A stretch of DNA of 64,000 nucleotides, from NCBI RefSeq assembly GCF_000765805.2, contig NZ_JRPD02000007.1, positions 30,648 to 94,647 on the forward strand, in the 5' to 3' direction. This DNA comes from Helicobacter muridarum (GTDB lineage Bacteria > Campylobacterota > Campylobacteria > Campylobacterales > Helicobacteraceae). Both the position numbers and the translations under genes were made by a program. Of the stretch, positions 1 to 9,101 are shown in pieces. A model generated the notes under the pieces. The model did no database searches. It had not been told where the DNA came from and saw only the letters and a program-made list of their open reading frames with translations. Position 1 is the stretch's first letter. Every line of letters begins with the position of its first letter.

Positions 1-520
1 TCTGAATATGATTTGAGCAGGCGAAGAATCTAAGGAGATTCTTCGCCTGGAATGACATAGCGGCAGCGGGGGGGGCTTAAGTTATGATAAAAAAGCCTCA
101 ATATGACAAGGCGGTTTATGATTCTTACTATCCTTGTCATGTCTTATGGCAGTGCTAGAAGAATCTCTAAAGATTCTAATGTTTAGTATGACATTTCTTT
201 TTGCGTGGTTTGTGCTATGTAATATGAGAGATGAAAGATTGTTGCATATTTAAGCAAAGTATTAATATTTTTCACTAGTTATGTTTATTTCATAAATTTT
301 AGCGTTTGATTGCAATCTAGCATTAAATCACCTAAGATAAAATCTTATTTTCAAGAGACGTTTTATCATTTTCATAACCTAGCAATCATAAATTGTAAGC
401 AATAAGTCAATAGCATTTTGTGAAACTTGATAGAAGATTAAGAATCTAAAATACACAAATTAAATTAGGCTATCATGTTGCTTTGTTGTTTTTTGTAAAA
501 CATACTACAAAAGGATATTT
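1..520. other. non-coding stretch with hairpin and G8 tract
   Basis: No open frame with a ribosome binding site is seen here. It holds a perfect 13-bp hairpin (19-48), a G8 run at 68-75, a second small hairpin (AGAATCT/AGATTCT around 162-179), and a CCTTGTCAT-containing segment at 128-146 that recurs near 33056. The AT-rich 3' part probably carries the promoter of the ABC permease, but I could not assign -35/-10 boxes with confidence. Confidence 0.6.
19..48. repeat. perfect 13-bp hairpin, REP-like
   Basis: AGGCGAAGAATCT (19-31), loop AAGG, then AGATTCTTCGCCT (36-48): a perfect 13-bp stem with a 4-nt loop. No T-run follows; the next bases are GGAATGACAT. This makes a dispersed palindromic element or repeat more likely than a classical rho-independent terminator, though it may also end an upstream transcript. 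Looser AGAATCT/AGATTCT versions occur near 162-179 and in 53873-53940. Confidence 0.6.
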
Positions 521-1783
521 ATGTCAAAGCCAGATTCTACTCCGCTAGCTTTATTAAATCATACAACAAAGCCAGACGCGAAGAATCTTGAGCATAATTC
601 AAGTCAAAAGGCTTTGAAAGATTGTGCATTTCAGCAATATTCCTATTCTTTTTTAGAGGTTTTTTTGCATGAATTACGTGCAGTGTGTGGAAATGTAACT
701 GTTATGTTTGTTGTGATGGTGGGCTCTATTCTTTATGCTTTGCTATATCCTAGTCCATATTATAAAGATATAGTTCTAAAGCAAAAAATAGCTGTAATAG
801 ACCTTGATAATACCTCTTTGTCTAAAGATTTTATATTTGCCGTTAATGCTAGCCCTAATATCGAAATTGCATATCATTTATATTCATCACTTGAGGCAAT
901 GGAATTGCTAAAAAAGCAGGAGATATATGGAATTTTAAGCATTCCTAAGGGATTCCAAGCAAATGCCCTAAAGGGTAGTCCAACTAAGTTATCATATCGT
1001 GCTAATGCCTCATACTTGCTTATATATGGGACAATCATTCAGGGGTTAAACGATATAGGTAGTGAGTTTAGTTCTAAGATCAAACATCATGCTTCCTTAG
1101 TCAAGAATGAGATAAATATAGCAAAAGATTCTACTCTTATTAGAATTGATTCTATCCCTCTTTTTAATGATTCATTAGGATATATTAACTATGCCCTAAG
1201 TGCTATATTTATCTTTATACTTCATCAGACTTTGCTAGCAGGTAGTATGCTTATTACTGCTCACCAAAATAAGCTTCATGTGCAAGGAATTAGGGGATAT
1301 TTTAATCAAGCTCCAATCACATATGTAGTCTTAGCTAGAATCTTAGTTTTTACCATTTTGTATATCTTGTTATTTTTGCTTTATTGTGGATTCTTTTTTA
1401 ATTTGTATGGAATCCATGTTCATGCTAGTATTATTGATTTTTGGTGTTTTAGCCTTATGTTTATTATTTGTTCTGCTAGTTTTGGAATCTTTATTGGCTC
1501 GTTTATTCATAGCACAGCACTTCCAACTCAAATAATTTTGTTGTCATCTTTGCCATTAGTATTTATGATGGGATTTATCTATCCTATGCAATTGCTACCT
1601 AGCTTCTTGCAGAGTTTTATATCCTGTATTCCAGCATATCATGGTGTAAATGCTTTAATTAGGTTAAATCAAATGGCGGCTAGTATGAATGCTATAATGT
1701 CGTATTTTTATTCTCTTTGTATAATATTTATGTCTTGTACTCTATTGAGTATCTATTCTCTATTTAGAAAATATTACAGGTAA
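521..1783 (+). CDS. ABC-2 type transporter permease
   Basis: A 420-residue inner-membrane protein with the ABC-2 permease layout. A membrane helix at about 58-76 is followed by a large extracytoplasmic domain (about 80-220), then a C-terminal block of five or so helices (about 225-412) that includes the usual late segment rich in Gly, Phe and Pro. Such permeases (YhhJ/YbhR type) pair with an ATPase and a HlyD-like adaptor to export drugs or envelope components. No partner is seen downstream, and upstream genes lie outside the window. The start has AAAAGGA 7-8 nt upstream. The first 35 residues are polar and not conserved in the family as I know it. The substrate cannot be told. Confidence 0.8.
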   Translation: MSKPDSTPLALLNHTTKPDAKNLEHNSSQKALKDCAFQQYSYSFLEVFLHELRAVCGNVTVMFVVMVGSILYALLYPSPYYKDIVLKQKIAVIDLDNTSLSKDFIFAVNASPNIEIAYHLYSSLEAMELLKKQEIYGILSIPKGFQANALKGSPTKLSYRANASYLLIYGTIIQGLNDIGSEFSSKIKHHASLVKNEINIAKDSTLIRIDSIPLFNDSLGYINYALSAIFIFILHQTLLAGSMLITAHQNKLHVQGIRGYFNQAPITYVVLARILVFTILYILLFLLYCGFFFNLYGIHVHASIIDFWCFSLMFIICSASFGIFIGSFIHSTALPTQIILLSSLPLVFMMGFIYPMQLLPSFLQSFISCIPAYHGVNALIRLNQMAASMNAIMSYFYSLCIIFMSCTLLSIYSLFRKYYR

Positions 1784-1860
1784 ACAAAAATTTATACAAT
1801 TTAAAGCATAACAATCCTACTATTACGCTTTACTTCATTCTAATTTTAGGATAGATAATT

Positions 1861-3906
1861 ATGCCAACACATGCACGAATAGATTCTAAAAAAATAGCAA
1901 ATGAGCTAGCCTTGCTATGCGCTGATATGGTGCAATTTGCAAATAGCGGACACCCGGGCGCACCAATGGGGCTATCAGATATTGCAGTAGTCTTAGCTAA
2001 TCACATTAGAATCATACCTCAAGATAGAAATTGGTTAAATCGAGATAGATTAGTATTTAGTGGTGGGCATGCTAGTGCTCTATTGTATGCCATGTTGCAT
2101 TTATGGGGATATGATGTTAGTTTACAGGATTTGCAAAGTTTTAGGAGGTTAGATTCTAAAACGCCAGGACATCCAGAATACAATCATACGCATGGTGTTG
2201 AAATCACAACGGGACCACTAGGTCAAGGCGTTGCAAATGCAGTGGGCTTTTGTCTTGCATCAAAGAGGGCTGCAAATATGCTAGGTAATGACATCATTAA
2301 CCATAAAGTGTATTGTTTATGTGGTGATGGAGATTTGCAAGAGGGTATAAGCTATGAGGCTTGTTCTCTTGCTGGCTTACACTCTTTATCAAATCTAGTG
2401 TTAATATATGATAGTAATAATATTAGCATTGAAGGAGATATTAGCATTGCCTTTGGTGAGAATGTTCGATTAAGGTTTGAATCGCAGGGTTTCTTTGTGC
2501 AGGAAGTAGATGGACATGATCAAGCTCAAATTAACTCTGCCTTGTTGAATCTAAGTAGCGAAAAACCAAATCTAATCATAGCTCATACAAGGATTGCTAA
2601 AAATGCCTATAAGTTAGAGGGTAGTCATCATGCACATGGGGCACCATTAGGAGAGGAAATTATTACTAAGACAAAGCAAATACTAGGTTTAAGTCCAGAT
2701 TCATTTTATATAAGCGATGAACTCAAGGCACATTTTGCAGATACCATAGCTCGCACTAAGCCGTTATATGATGCTTGGCATGGATTAAAAGATAAGCTCG
2801 AAAATTCCAAAAAAGACGTATTAGAATCCTTACTCAAAAAAGACTTTACGCAAGTAGTCTATCCTAAGTTTAGCAATGATTTAGATAAGTGCATTCACGC
2901 AAAGCTTAGTAAAGATAATATTGCTACACGAGCAAGTAATGGTAAGATTCTAAATGCAATAGCTAAATCAAACATTGGATTTATTGGCGGAAGTGCAGAT
3001 TTAGCCCCTAGCAATAATACGCTAATCGCAGAATCAAACGATTTTCCAAATGGAGTAAACTTACATTTTGGTGTCCGAGAGCATGCTATGGGGGCAATTT
3101 GCAATGCCTTTGCAAATTATGGAATCTTTACTCCATATTGTGCTACGTTTTTTGTGTTTAGTGACTATTTATGCCCTAGTATTCGTGTAGCAAGCCTTAT
3201 GAATGCTCAAGTATTTTATATTTTTACGCATGATTCTATAGGTGTTGGAGAAGATGGTGCTACACATCAGCCAATAGAACAGCTAAGCCATTTAAGAGCT
3301 ATGCCAAATTTGCTTAATTGGCGTGTAGCTGATGCGAATGAAAATGTTTGTGCTTGGCAGAATGCCCTGGATATACCAAAGCCTCAAAGCTTTATTCTAA
3401 CAAGGCAAAATCTCCCTATAATAGAAGCAAATACTATAACAAAGCAAAATGTTGCAAAAGGTGGATATGTCATTTCTAAGTCGCTATTATTGCCTAGTAA
3501 TCCAAAGATAAGCCTACTTGCAAGCGGAAGTGAAGTAAGTCTTGCCATAAAAGCACAAGAAATATTAGAAAATCCTAGTATATTAGTAAATCTAAAAGCT
3601 GCTTCTAGCTTATTGAAAAGATTAGAAGACTTAGGATTAGATTCTAAAGGAGTTGCTACTCAAGTAATTTCTATGCCATGTTTTGAGCTTTTTATAGCGC
3701 AAGATAAGAGCTATATAGATGAGGTATTCGGAGATTCTATGGTGCTTGGAATAGAGGCTTTACGTTCTTTGGAGCTTTATAGATTCTGTAATAGTGTTAT
3801 TTGTATGAGTAGATTTGGAGCTAGTGGCAATGGAGATTTACTTTTTGATAGATTTGGCTTTAATGTAGAAAATATCTGCCTAGAAGCAATAAAGCTAATT
3901 GGCTAG
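1861..3906 (+). CDS. tkt: transketolase
   Basis: A 681-residue cytosolic thiamine-diphosphate enzyme that moves two-carbon units between sugar phosphates in the non-oxidative pentose phosphate pathway. The thiamine-binding motif starts GDGDLQEG near residue 156 and ends with Asn-Asn near 187. Also visible are the early HPGAPMG motif, the TGPLGQG loop, and the pyrimidine-domain stretch HDSIGVGEDG near 460. Length is slightly above the usual 640-670. TAGGATAG upstream serves as the ribosome binding site. It follows the permease by 77 bp in the same direction, but the functions are unrelated. Confidence 0.96.
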   Translation: MPTHARIDSKKIANELALLCADMVQFANSGHPGAPMGLSDIAVVLANHIRIIPQDRNWLNRDRLVFSGGHASALLYAMLHLWGYDVSLQDLQSFRRLDSKTPGHPEYNHTHGVEITTGPLGQGVANAVGFCLASKRAANMLGNDIINHKVYCLCGDGDLQEGISYEACSLAGLHSLSNLVLIYDSNNISIEGDISIAFGENVRLRFESQGFFVQEVDGHDQAQINSALLNLSSEKPNLIIAHTRIAKNAYKLEGSHHAHGAPLGEEIITKTKQILGLSPDSFYISDELKAHFADTIARTKPLYDAWHGLKDKLENSKKDVLESLLKKDFTQVVYPKFSNDLDKCIHAKLSKDNIATRASNGKILNAIAKSNIGFIGGSADLAPSNNTLIAESNDFPNGVNLHFGVREHAMGAICNAFANYGIFTPYCATFFVFSDYLCPSIRVASLMNAQVFYIFTHDSIGVGEDGATHQPIEQLSHLRAMPNLLNWRVADANENVCAWQNALDIPKPQSFILTRQNLPIIEANTITKQNVAKGGYVISKSLLLPSNPKISLLASGSEVSLAIKAQEILENPSILVNLKAASSLLKRLEDLGLDSKGVATQVISMPCFELFIAQDKSYIDEVFGDSMVLGIEALRSLELYRFCNSVICMSRFGASGNGDLLFDRFGFNVENICLEAIKLIG

Positions 3907-4138
3907 CATGATTTATTATGTCTATGTATGAATAAGCCCTTGATATTTAATGTTATTAGTTATAAGGTAAGTATTAATGAATAAATATTATTAAATATGA
4001 AATGATGTCTTATTATATTTAGCCAATTTAAGCTATATCTTAATCCTTATTCTTCATTTCTTCTAGCATTGACTTGTTTCGTGCTTATAATAAGTGCTTA
4101 CTGGTTATACAAATATTTTACAGCTAATGCATGCTAAG

Positions 4139-5458
4139 CTATGATCGATAATCAGCGTTAATTTGTATATAGCCATGACTTAAATCGCAGCCCCAAGCTT
4201 TAGCTTTATATTTTCCGTCATTTAAATCAATAATCATACGAATTTTTTTTGCACTTAAAATTTTCTTTGCCTTATTTTCATTAAATTTTACCCCAACTCC
4301 ATCTTTAACTATGGTTATCTCACCTTTTTTACTAGCAAAGATGAGATGCAATTTGCTTGCATCAAATTCTGCTTTGCTATATCCCATAGCGCATATGATT
4401 CTACCCCAGTTTGCATCATTACCAAATATTGCCGTTTTTACTAGATTTGAGGCGATTATTGCTTTGCTGAGTTTTTGTGCTTGCTCTTTTGTTTTTGCAC
4501 CTTTAATAAATACTTCTAATAGATGAGTAGCACCTTCTCCATCTCTTGCAACTTCTTTAGCAAGATAAATACACACTTTAGCTAGAGCTTTTTTGAATAT
4601 TTTGTAATTGTCATCTTTTTCTGTGATTTCTTGGTTTTTAGCCGTTTTATTAGATAAAAGTATGATCATATCATTTGTTGAGGTGTCTCCATCAACGCTA
4701 ATTTGATTGAAGCTATCTTGAACAACTTCTTTTAGTGCTTCTTGCAATAGATTCTTACTTACATCTATATCTGTTAGGATAAATCCTAGCAATGTCGCCA
4801 TATTTGGGTGTATCATGCCAGATCCTTTTGCCATACCCCAAATTCTACCTTTGAATTTATCAAAGTTAATATTTATTCCATATGTTTTAGGATATGTATC
4901 TGTTGTCATAATAGCCCTGCTAGCAAACTTCATTGAATCCTTGCTATTAGATTTATTTTCTACTAGTTTAGGAATCCCTCTTGATATGCGATTCATTGGT
5001 AATTGTTCACCAATTACACCTGTTGAGCTTAGTAAAACTTGTGTTGATTCTATCTTTAGTATCTTTGCTAGTTCTTTTGATAATGTGAGGCAATTTTTAT
5101 CACCTTGTATGCCAGTGCAGGCATTCGCATACCCAGAATTTATCATAATGGCGCGGATTTGATTTTGTATATATGCTTTGTTATAGGAAATGCAAGCTGC
5201 TTGCATGCTGTTTTGTGTCCAAACGCCAGCAGCATTACATTCATTTTGTGAGTAAATTAGAGCCAAGTCATAGCGATTCTTATATTTTACGTTTGCTTTT
5301 ATACCTGATAGCTCGAAGCCATTTGGAAGCTTGTTATCTCTAGTAAATGCCCTCTTTTTGTCTTTTTTGTTGATGTTTGATTTGTTATTTGCTTCTTCTT
5401 TTTTTGTTGTTTTATCAATGTTTGTTTCGCTTGTCAATTGTTTATTGTCTTTGCTCAT
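4139..5458 (-). CDS. argJ: bifunctional glutamate N-acetyltransferase / amino-acid acetyltransferase
   Basis: ArgJ transfers the acetyl group from N-acetylornithine to glutamate, which makes arginine synthesis cyclic. The bifunctional form also uses acetyl-CoA. The proenzyme cuts itself before a nucleophilic Thr, seen here as A221-T222 in NMATLLGF. The NSGYANACTG oxyanion region lies near 107-116. Length is 439 residues, and about the first 40 are a Lys-rich polar extension (MSKDNKQ..) before the conserved core at LPNGF. A shorter form starting near the core is possible, but GAGGG sits 7 nt before this ATG. No other arg genes are adjacent. It diverges from ribA. Confidence 0.94.
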   Translation of the reverse strand: MSKDNKQLTSETNIDKTTKKEEANNKSNINKKDKKRAFTRDNKLPNGFELSGIKANVKYKNRYDLALIYSQNECNAAGVWTQNSMQAACISYNKAYIQNQIRAIMINSGYANACTGIQGDKNCLTLSKELAKILKIESTQVLLSSTGVIGEQLPMNRISRGIPKLVENKSNSKDSMKFASRAIMTTDTYPKTYGININFDKFKGRIWGMAKGSGMIHPNMATLLGFILTDIDVSKNLLQEALKEVVQDSFNQISVDGDTSTNDMIILLSNKTAKNQEITEKDDNYKIFKKALAKVCIYLAKEVARDGEGATHLLEVFIKGAKTKEQAQKLSKAIIASNLVKTAIFGNDANWGRIICAMGYSKAEFDASKLHLIFASKKGEITIVKDGVGVKFNENKAKKILSAKKIRMIIDLNDGKYKAKAWGCDLSHGYIQINADYRS

Positions 5459-5624
5459 AATATTGCCCTCTCATGTTACATACAAACTTTAGTTAATATT
5501 TACTTTAAGATACTGCCAATGAAGTGAATAATAATACCGTAATGATTTATTGTTTTATACTCATTTTATGATAGCATTGTAGTTTTTTGCTTATCCACAT
5601 AATATATTTTTCGGAGATAACGTT

Positions 5625-6203
5625 ATGAATATTAAAATTTCAAACCAAGCGAAGCTGCCTACTAGATTTGGAAATTTTCAGACTAAGGCATTTCGCGAAT
5701 TTAAAGATCAACAAAATATACAGGAACATTTGGTAGTATTTACAGATCCGCTTCCTAGCATTCCATTAGTTCGCGTTCATTCGGAATGCCTTACAGGAGA
5801 TGTATTTGGATCTAGGAAATGTGATTGCGGACCAGAATTATCCTTTGCAATGAAAGAAATTTATGAACAAGGTGGAATGCTTATTTATCTGCGCCAAGAG
5901 GGCAGGGGGATTGGTTTATTTAATAAAATAAATGCCTATCATCTTCAAGATGGCGGCATGGATACAGTAGAGGCAAATGAAGCCTTAGGTTTTGATAAAG
6001 ACATGCGAAATTATGATGTTGTAGGCGAAATATTTAAGCACTTTAATATATCTGAAATTAGGCTTCTTACAAATAATCCAAGAAAGATAGAGCAAATGGA
6101 GAAATATGCAAAATGTGTGCGAGATTCTATTATCATAGAGCCAAATGAATATAATAAGGAATATCTCATGGTGAAAAAACACAAGCTAGGGCATTTGCTC
6201 TAA
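5625..6203 (+). CDS. ribA: GTP cyclohydrolase II
   Basis: Catalyses the first step of riboflavin synthesis, opening GTP to a diaminopyrimidine, formate and pyrophosphate. The zinc ligands C55, C66 and C68 lie in ECLTGDVFGSRKCDCG. The GTP-binding LRQEGRGIGL loop follows. At 192 residues this is the stand-alone RibA, not a RibBA fusion. The start is backed by GGAGA nine bases upstream. It diverges from argJ across a 166-bp AT-rich gap. Confidence 0.96.
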   Translation: MNIKISNQAKLPTRFGNFQTKAFREFKDQQNIQEHLVVFTDPLPSIPLVRVHSECLTGDVFGSRKCDCGPELSFAMKEIYEQGGMLIYLRQEGRGIGLFNKINAYHLQDGGMDTVEANEALGFDKDMRNYDVVGEIFKHFNISEIRLLTNNPRKIEQMEKYAKCVRDSIIIEPNEYNKEYLMVKKHKLGHLL

Positions 6204-6387
6204 GTTGTGGAGATTTGTAGTTTGCGTAGTTTTATAACACAATATTTAGGCTTATGGTAAGAGAAATTTACTATTACTCTTGTAAATACATTTTATAATT
6301 GTAGTTTTATAAGGTATAATATAAATATGTATCTTCTTTGCTAAATACTTAAGCAGTGGGGTAGAGCTTAATTTTAAGGGGAATGTT

Positions 6388-6942
6388 ATGAAAAAAAATG
6401 AAGTATTATCATATATTAAGGGAGCTGCTTGTGCTATTACACTTGGAGTATTTTTGGTATCTTGTGGAAGTAAAACACAACATCTAACATCTAGCTCTGA
6501 TGAACCTAAATGGGTAAATAGCATTGCAGCAGGAAAACAAAAAGCTAATGCTATGGTTGTAGCTGTTGGCTCTGCAAAGTTTCTTGATGGTAATATTGAT
6601 TATGCAACTAATCAAGCAACTATGAATGCGAGAATTCAAATTGCCCAAACAGTTAGTGTGAAAGTAGAGCAGGCAATTAAGAATTTAGCACAAAGCGATG
6701 GTATGAAGATTTCTGAAAATAGCATGCAGGTAGCAAAACAAAAGGTTGAGGCTAATTTACAGCAGACTCAAATGGTAGAAAGATGGATTGATAAAAAGTC
6801 AAATCCTCAAACTCTCTATGTCCTTGTAGCAATGGATAAAGAAGCTTATGAAAGAGCACTTAAAGGTGGCGGACAAGTATTAAATATTAATGAAGAGCAA
6901 GCAAGAAAATTACATAATATGGTAGATGAAATGTTGCAGTAG
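6388..6942 (+). CDS. Lpp20-family outer-membrane lipoprotein
   Basis: A 184-residue exported lipoprotein. The N-terminus has a charged stretch, a hydrophobic segment (about 11-23) and the lipobox L-V-S-C with lipidation at C26. The mature part has the Lpp20 pattern: a W-V stretch, then DYATNQATMNARIQIAQT, followed by a long amphipathic helical region and a late FVLVA-type strand (here LYVLVAMDKEAYERAL). H. pylori Lpp20 is similar in length (about 175) and in this DYxTNQAT core. Its role is not settled in the family. GGGGA lies 8 nt before the start. It ends at a shared terminator with convergent hisG. Confidence 0.85.
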   Translation: MKKNEVLSYIKGAACAITLGVFLVSCGSKTQHLTSSSDEPKWVNSIAAGKQKANAMVVAVGSAKFLDGNIDYATNQATMNARIQIAQTVSVKVEQAIKNLAQSDGMKISENSMQVAKQKVEANLQQTQMVERWIDKKSNPQTLYVLVAMDKEAYERALKGGGQVLNINEEQARKLHNMVDEMLQ

Positions 6943-7006
6943 CTTCAACATACCTATTGATATTGCCTAGATTTAATTAGGTGAATTCTAGTTGATTCAA
7001 ATAACA

Positions 7007-7040
7007 TCAATGCTATAGATTGTGTAACCTATAGCATTGA
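7007..7040. terminator. bidirectional hairpin between lpp20-like gene and hisG
   Basis: A perfect 12-bp stem: TCAATGCTATAG (7007-7018), a 10-nt loop, then CTATAGCATTGA (7029-7040). Outer GATTC/GAATC bases extend the symmetry. It lies between two convergent genes, so it likely ends both transcripts. Only short A/T tracts flank it. Confidence 0.7.
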
Positions 7041-7069
7041 TAGAATCAAAATAATAATCCTATATTCCA

Positions 7070-7693
7070 TTAATTGTTTTCGTTCATAATCTTAGTAAAG
7101 CTATCTTGTAAATGTAATATAGTTTGCTTTTGCACAAAGAAACTATTGACATTAGCAATTAAATGTGCGCTTGATTCCATAATAACCTCATCAATTTGTA
7201 AGTTATTTTGTTTCATAGTAGTTCCTGTTTCTACAATATCAACAATGCCATCGGCTAGGCTAACTAATGGTGCTAACTCTATTGAGCCATAGAGCTGAAT
7301 AACATCAACAGCTATTGCTTGTTTAGAGAAAAAACGTTGCGTGATATTTATCATCTTTGTGGCAATTTTTATACGTGGTTTAAGATAGTTAATCGGCTTT
7401 CCGCATTCGCTGCCAAGCACAACCTTGCATTTACCAATGCCAAGATCAAGCAAACGAACAATCTGAATATCTCGCCTTTCTTCCAACACATCTAAGCCTA
7501 CCACGCCCAAATCAGCCGCACCATAATGGACATATGTAGGGACATCTTGATTGCGCACTAGTAAAAATGTGAAATTCTTGGTTTGTAATATAAGCTTTCT
7601 GTCACTGAATAGAAATTGCTCTTTGAATACTTGCGAAAATAAGTTAAGCGTATCATTAGCAATTCTGCCTTTTGGGAGTGCTATGGTAAGCAT
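7070..7693 (-). CDS. hisG: ATP phosphoribosyltransferase catalytic subunit, short form
   Basis: First enzyme of histidine synthesis, joining ATP and PRPP. At 207 residues this is the short HisG, which lacks the C-terminal regulatory domain and normally needs HisZ for activity and feedback control. HisZ is not in this window. Visible motifs are LPKGR at the N-terminus, the DLGVVGLDVLEE region near 80, and the PRPP loop VDIVETGTTM near 163. AAGGAG sits just before the start. It is a single gene, unlinked to other his genes here. Confidence 0.94.
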   Translation of the reverse strand: MLTIALPKGRIANDTLNLFSQVFKEQFLFSDRKLILQTKNFTFLLVRNQDVPTYVHYGAADLGVVGLDVLEERRDIQIVRLLDLGIGKCKVVLGSECGKPINYLKPRIKIATKMINITQRFFSKQAIAVDVIQLYGSIELAPLVSLADGIVDIVETGTTMKQNNLQIDEVIMESSAHLIANVNSFFVQKQTILHLQDSFTKIMNENN

Positions 7694-7944
7694 AATTCTC
7701 CTTGATTCATTAAATAGCCTGCTACAAAATTTCTTTAGTGTATGGCATTTTTATAATTCATATAAACTTATATACTTGCATAATATTTATGCTTTTATTC
7801 TGTATTTGTAGTGTTTATGTGGCCACATATACTATAAGCAAAATATGAATTGTTAGAATGTAACATCCTTTGGGTTTAATTCTAAAGTATTGCTTTTTAT
7901 TGTATTGCCAATACAATAACTAGCTATATAGGCTAAGTCCATAA

Positions 7945-8868
7945 TTATATTTTGTTGGAACTACCTAGTATTTTCATTCTTTCTACAATAACCTTACTCA
8001 TAGCTTCCATACCTGGTGCAAAGAACTTGCGTAAGTCAAATTGCCCCTTATCTTTATTTGCTAGCTTGCGAACTTCAGCAATAAATGCTATACGTAAATC
8101 TGTATCTGTATTTACTTTATTGATGCCGCCCTTTACTGCTTCTTGCAAAAACGAAAAAGGTACACCTTTGCTTGAACCAATATCGCCCCCGCTTTCTTGG
8201 AAACTGGCTCTAACATAATCTGGAATCGCGCTAGCACCATGTAAGACAAGTGGAACCTTGGTTAACTCTTTAACTAGCTTTAGCCTTTCAAAGTCAAGTT
8301 TTGGTTCTCCTTTGAATTTAAATGCTCCATGACTTGTGCCAATAGCTGGAGCAAGATAATCAACTTTAGATTCTTTAACAAACCTTTCTGCTTCTTTTGG
8401 ATTTACTAACACAGCATCTTTTTCATCAACTGATATATTATCCTCAATACCCATAAGTCTACCAAGCTCTGCCTCAACGCCAACACCATTTTCATGCGCC
8501 ATTTGCACTACTTTATAGGTTTCAGTAAGATTCTCGTCAAAAGGATGATGAGAAGCATCTATCATTACAGAAGTAAACCCAGCTTCAACCGCTTTTTTAC
8601 AAGAATCAAAACTCGTTCCATGGTCTAAATGCAGAGCAACAGGAATATGAGGATAACGTTTACACATTGTTTTTACCATAGAAACAGCCATATCTATGCC
8701 CATATATTTGATTGCCCCTTCGCTTGCTTGCACAAATATTGGTGAATTTGCTTCATTGGCGGCTACAAAAATAGCATTAATCATTTCAAAATTGACAAAA
8801 TTAAAAGCACCGACTCCATAGCCTTCTTTATTCGCCTTATTTAGAATCTCCTGTCCATAAACTAGCAT
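7945..8868 (-). CDS. fba: class II fructose-bisphosphate aldolase
   Basis: A 307-residue zinc-dependent aldolase that interconverts fructose 1,6-bisphosphate with DHAP and glyceraldehyde 3-phosphate. The sequence LHLDHGTSF carries the catalytic Asp and a zinc His. A later HGASAIP loop carries another zinc ligand and binds phosphate. The length and the ASHHPFDENL region fit the H. pylori-type enzyme. AAGGAG sits 4 nt before the ATG. It is in the same orientation as hisG, but a gap of about 250 bp separates them. Confidence 0.96.
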   Translation of the reverse strand: MLVYGQEILNKANKEGYGVGAFNFVNFEMINAIFVAANEANSPIFVQASEGAIKYMGIDMAVSMVKTMCKRYPHIPVALHLDHGTSFDSCKKAVEAGFTSVMIDASHHPFDENLTETYKVVQMAHENGVGVEAELGRLMGIEDNISVDEKDAVLVNPKEAERFVKESKVDYLAPAIGTSHGAFKFKGEPKLDFERLKLVKELTKVPLVLHGASAIPDYVRASFQESGGDIGSSKGVPFSFLQEAVKGGINKVNTDTDLRIAFIAEVRKLANKDKGQFDLRKFFAPGMEAMSKVIVERMKILGSSNKI

Positions 8869-9101
8869 ATATTCTCCTTGATTAGAAGGGATTTAAAGTT
8901 ATTATTGTAACAAAAATATAAGAGTTTGAGTGTTGTTAGATTTTTCAACTCTTATTGGGAATTTTAAGTTAAGGGTTACATTAGTATTTTGAGATATTTT
9001 AATAAATTAGTTTTGTATCTAATCTCTAAATATTTCATATCTAATGATATATATCAAAGGGTTGAAAAGTCAAGCATATTTATAATATATAGCTAATTTT
9101 A

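Noticed and set aside
2895..3104. antisense frame within transketolase
   Set aside because: Shadow of a strongly conserved gene, with no ribosome site. The same applies to the other short antisense frames within putA, leuS, feoB and ureB.
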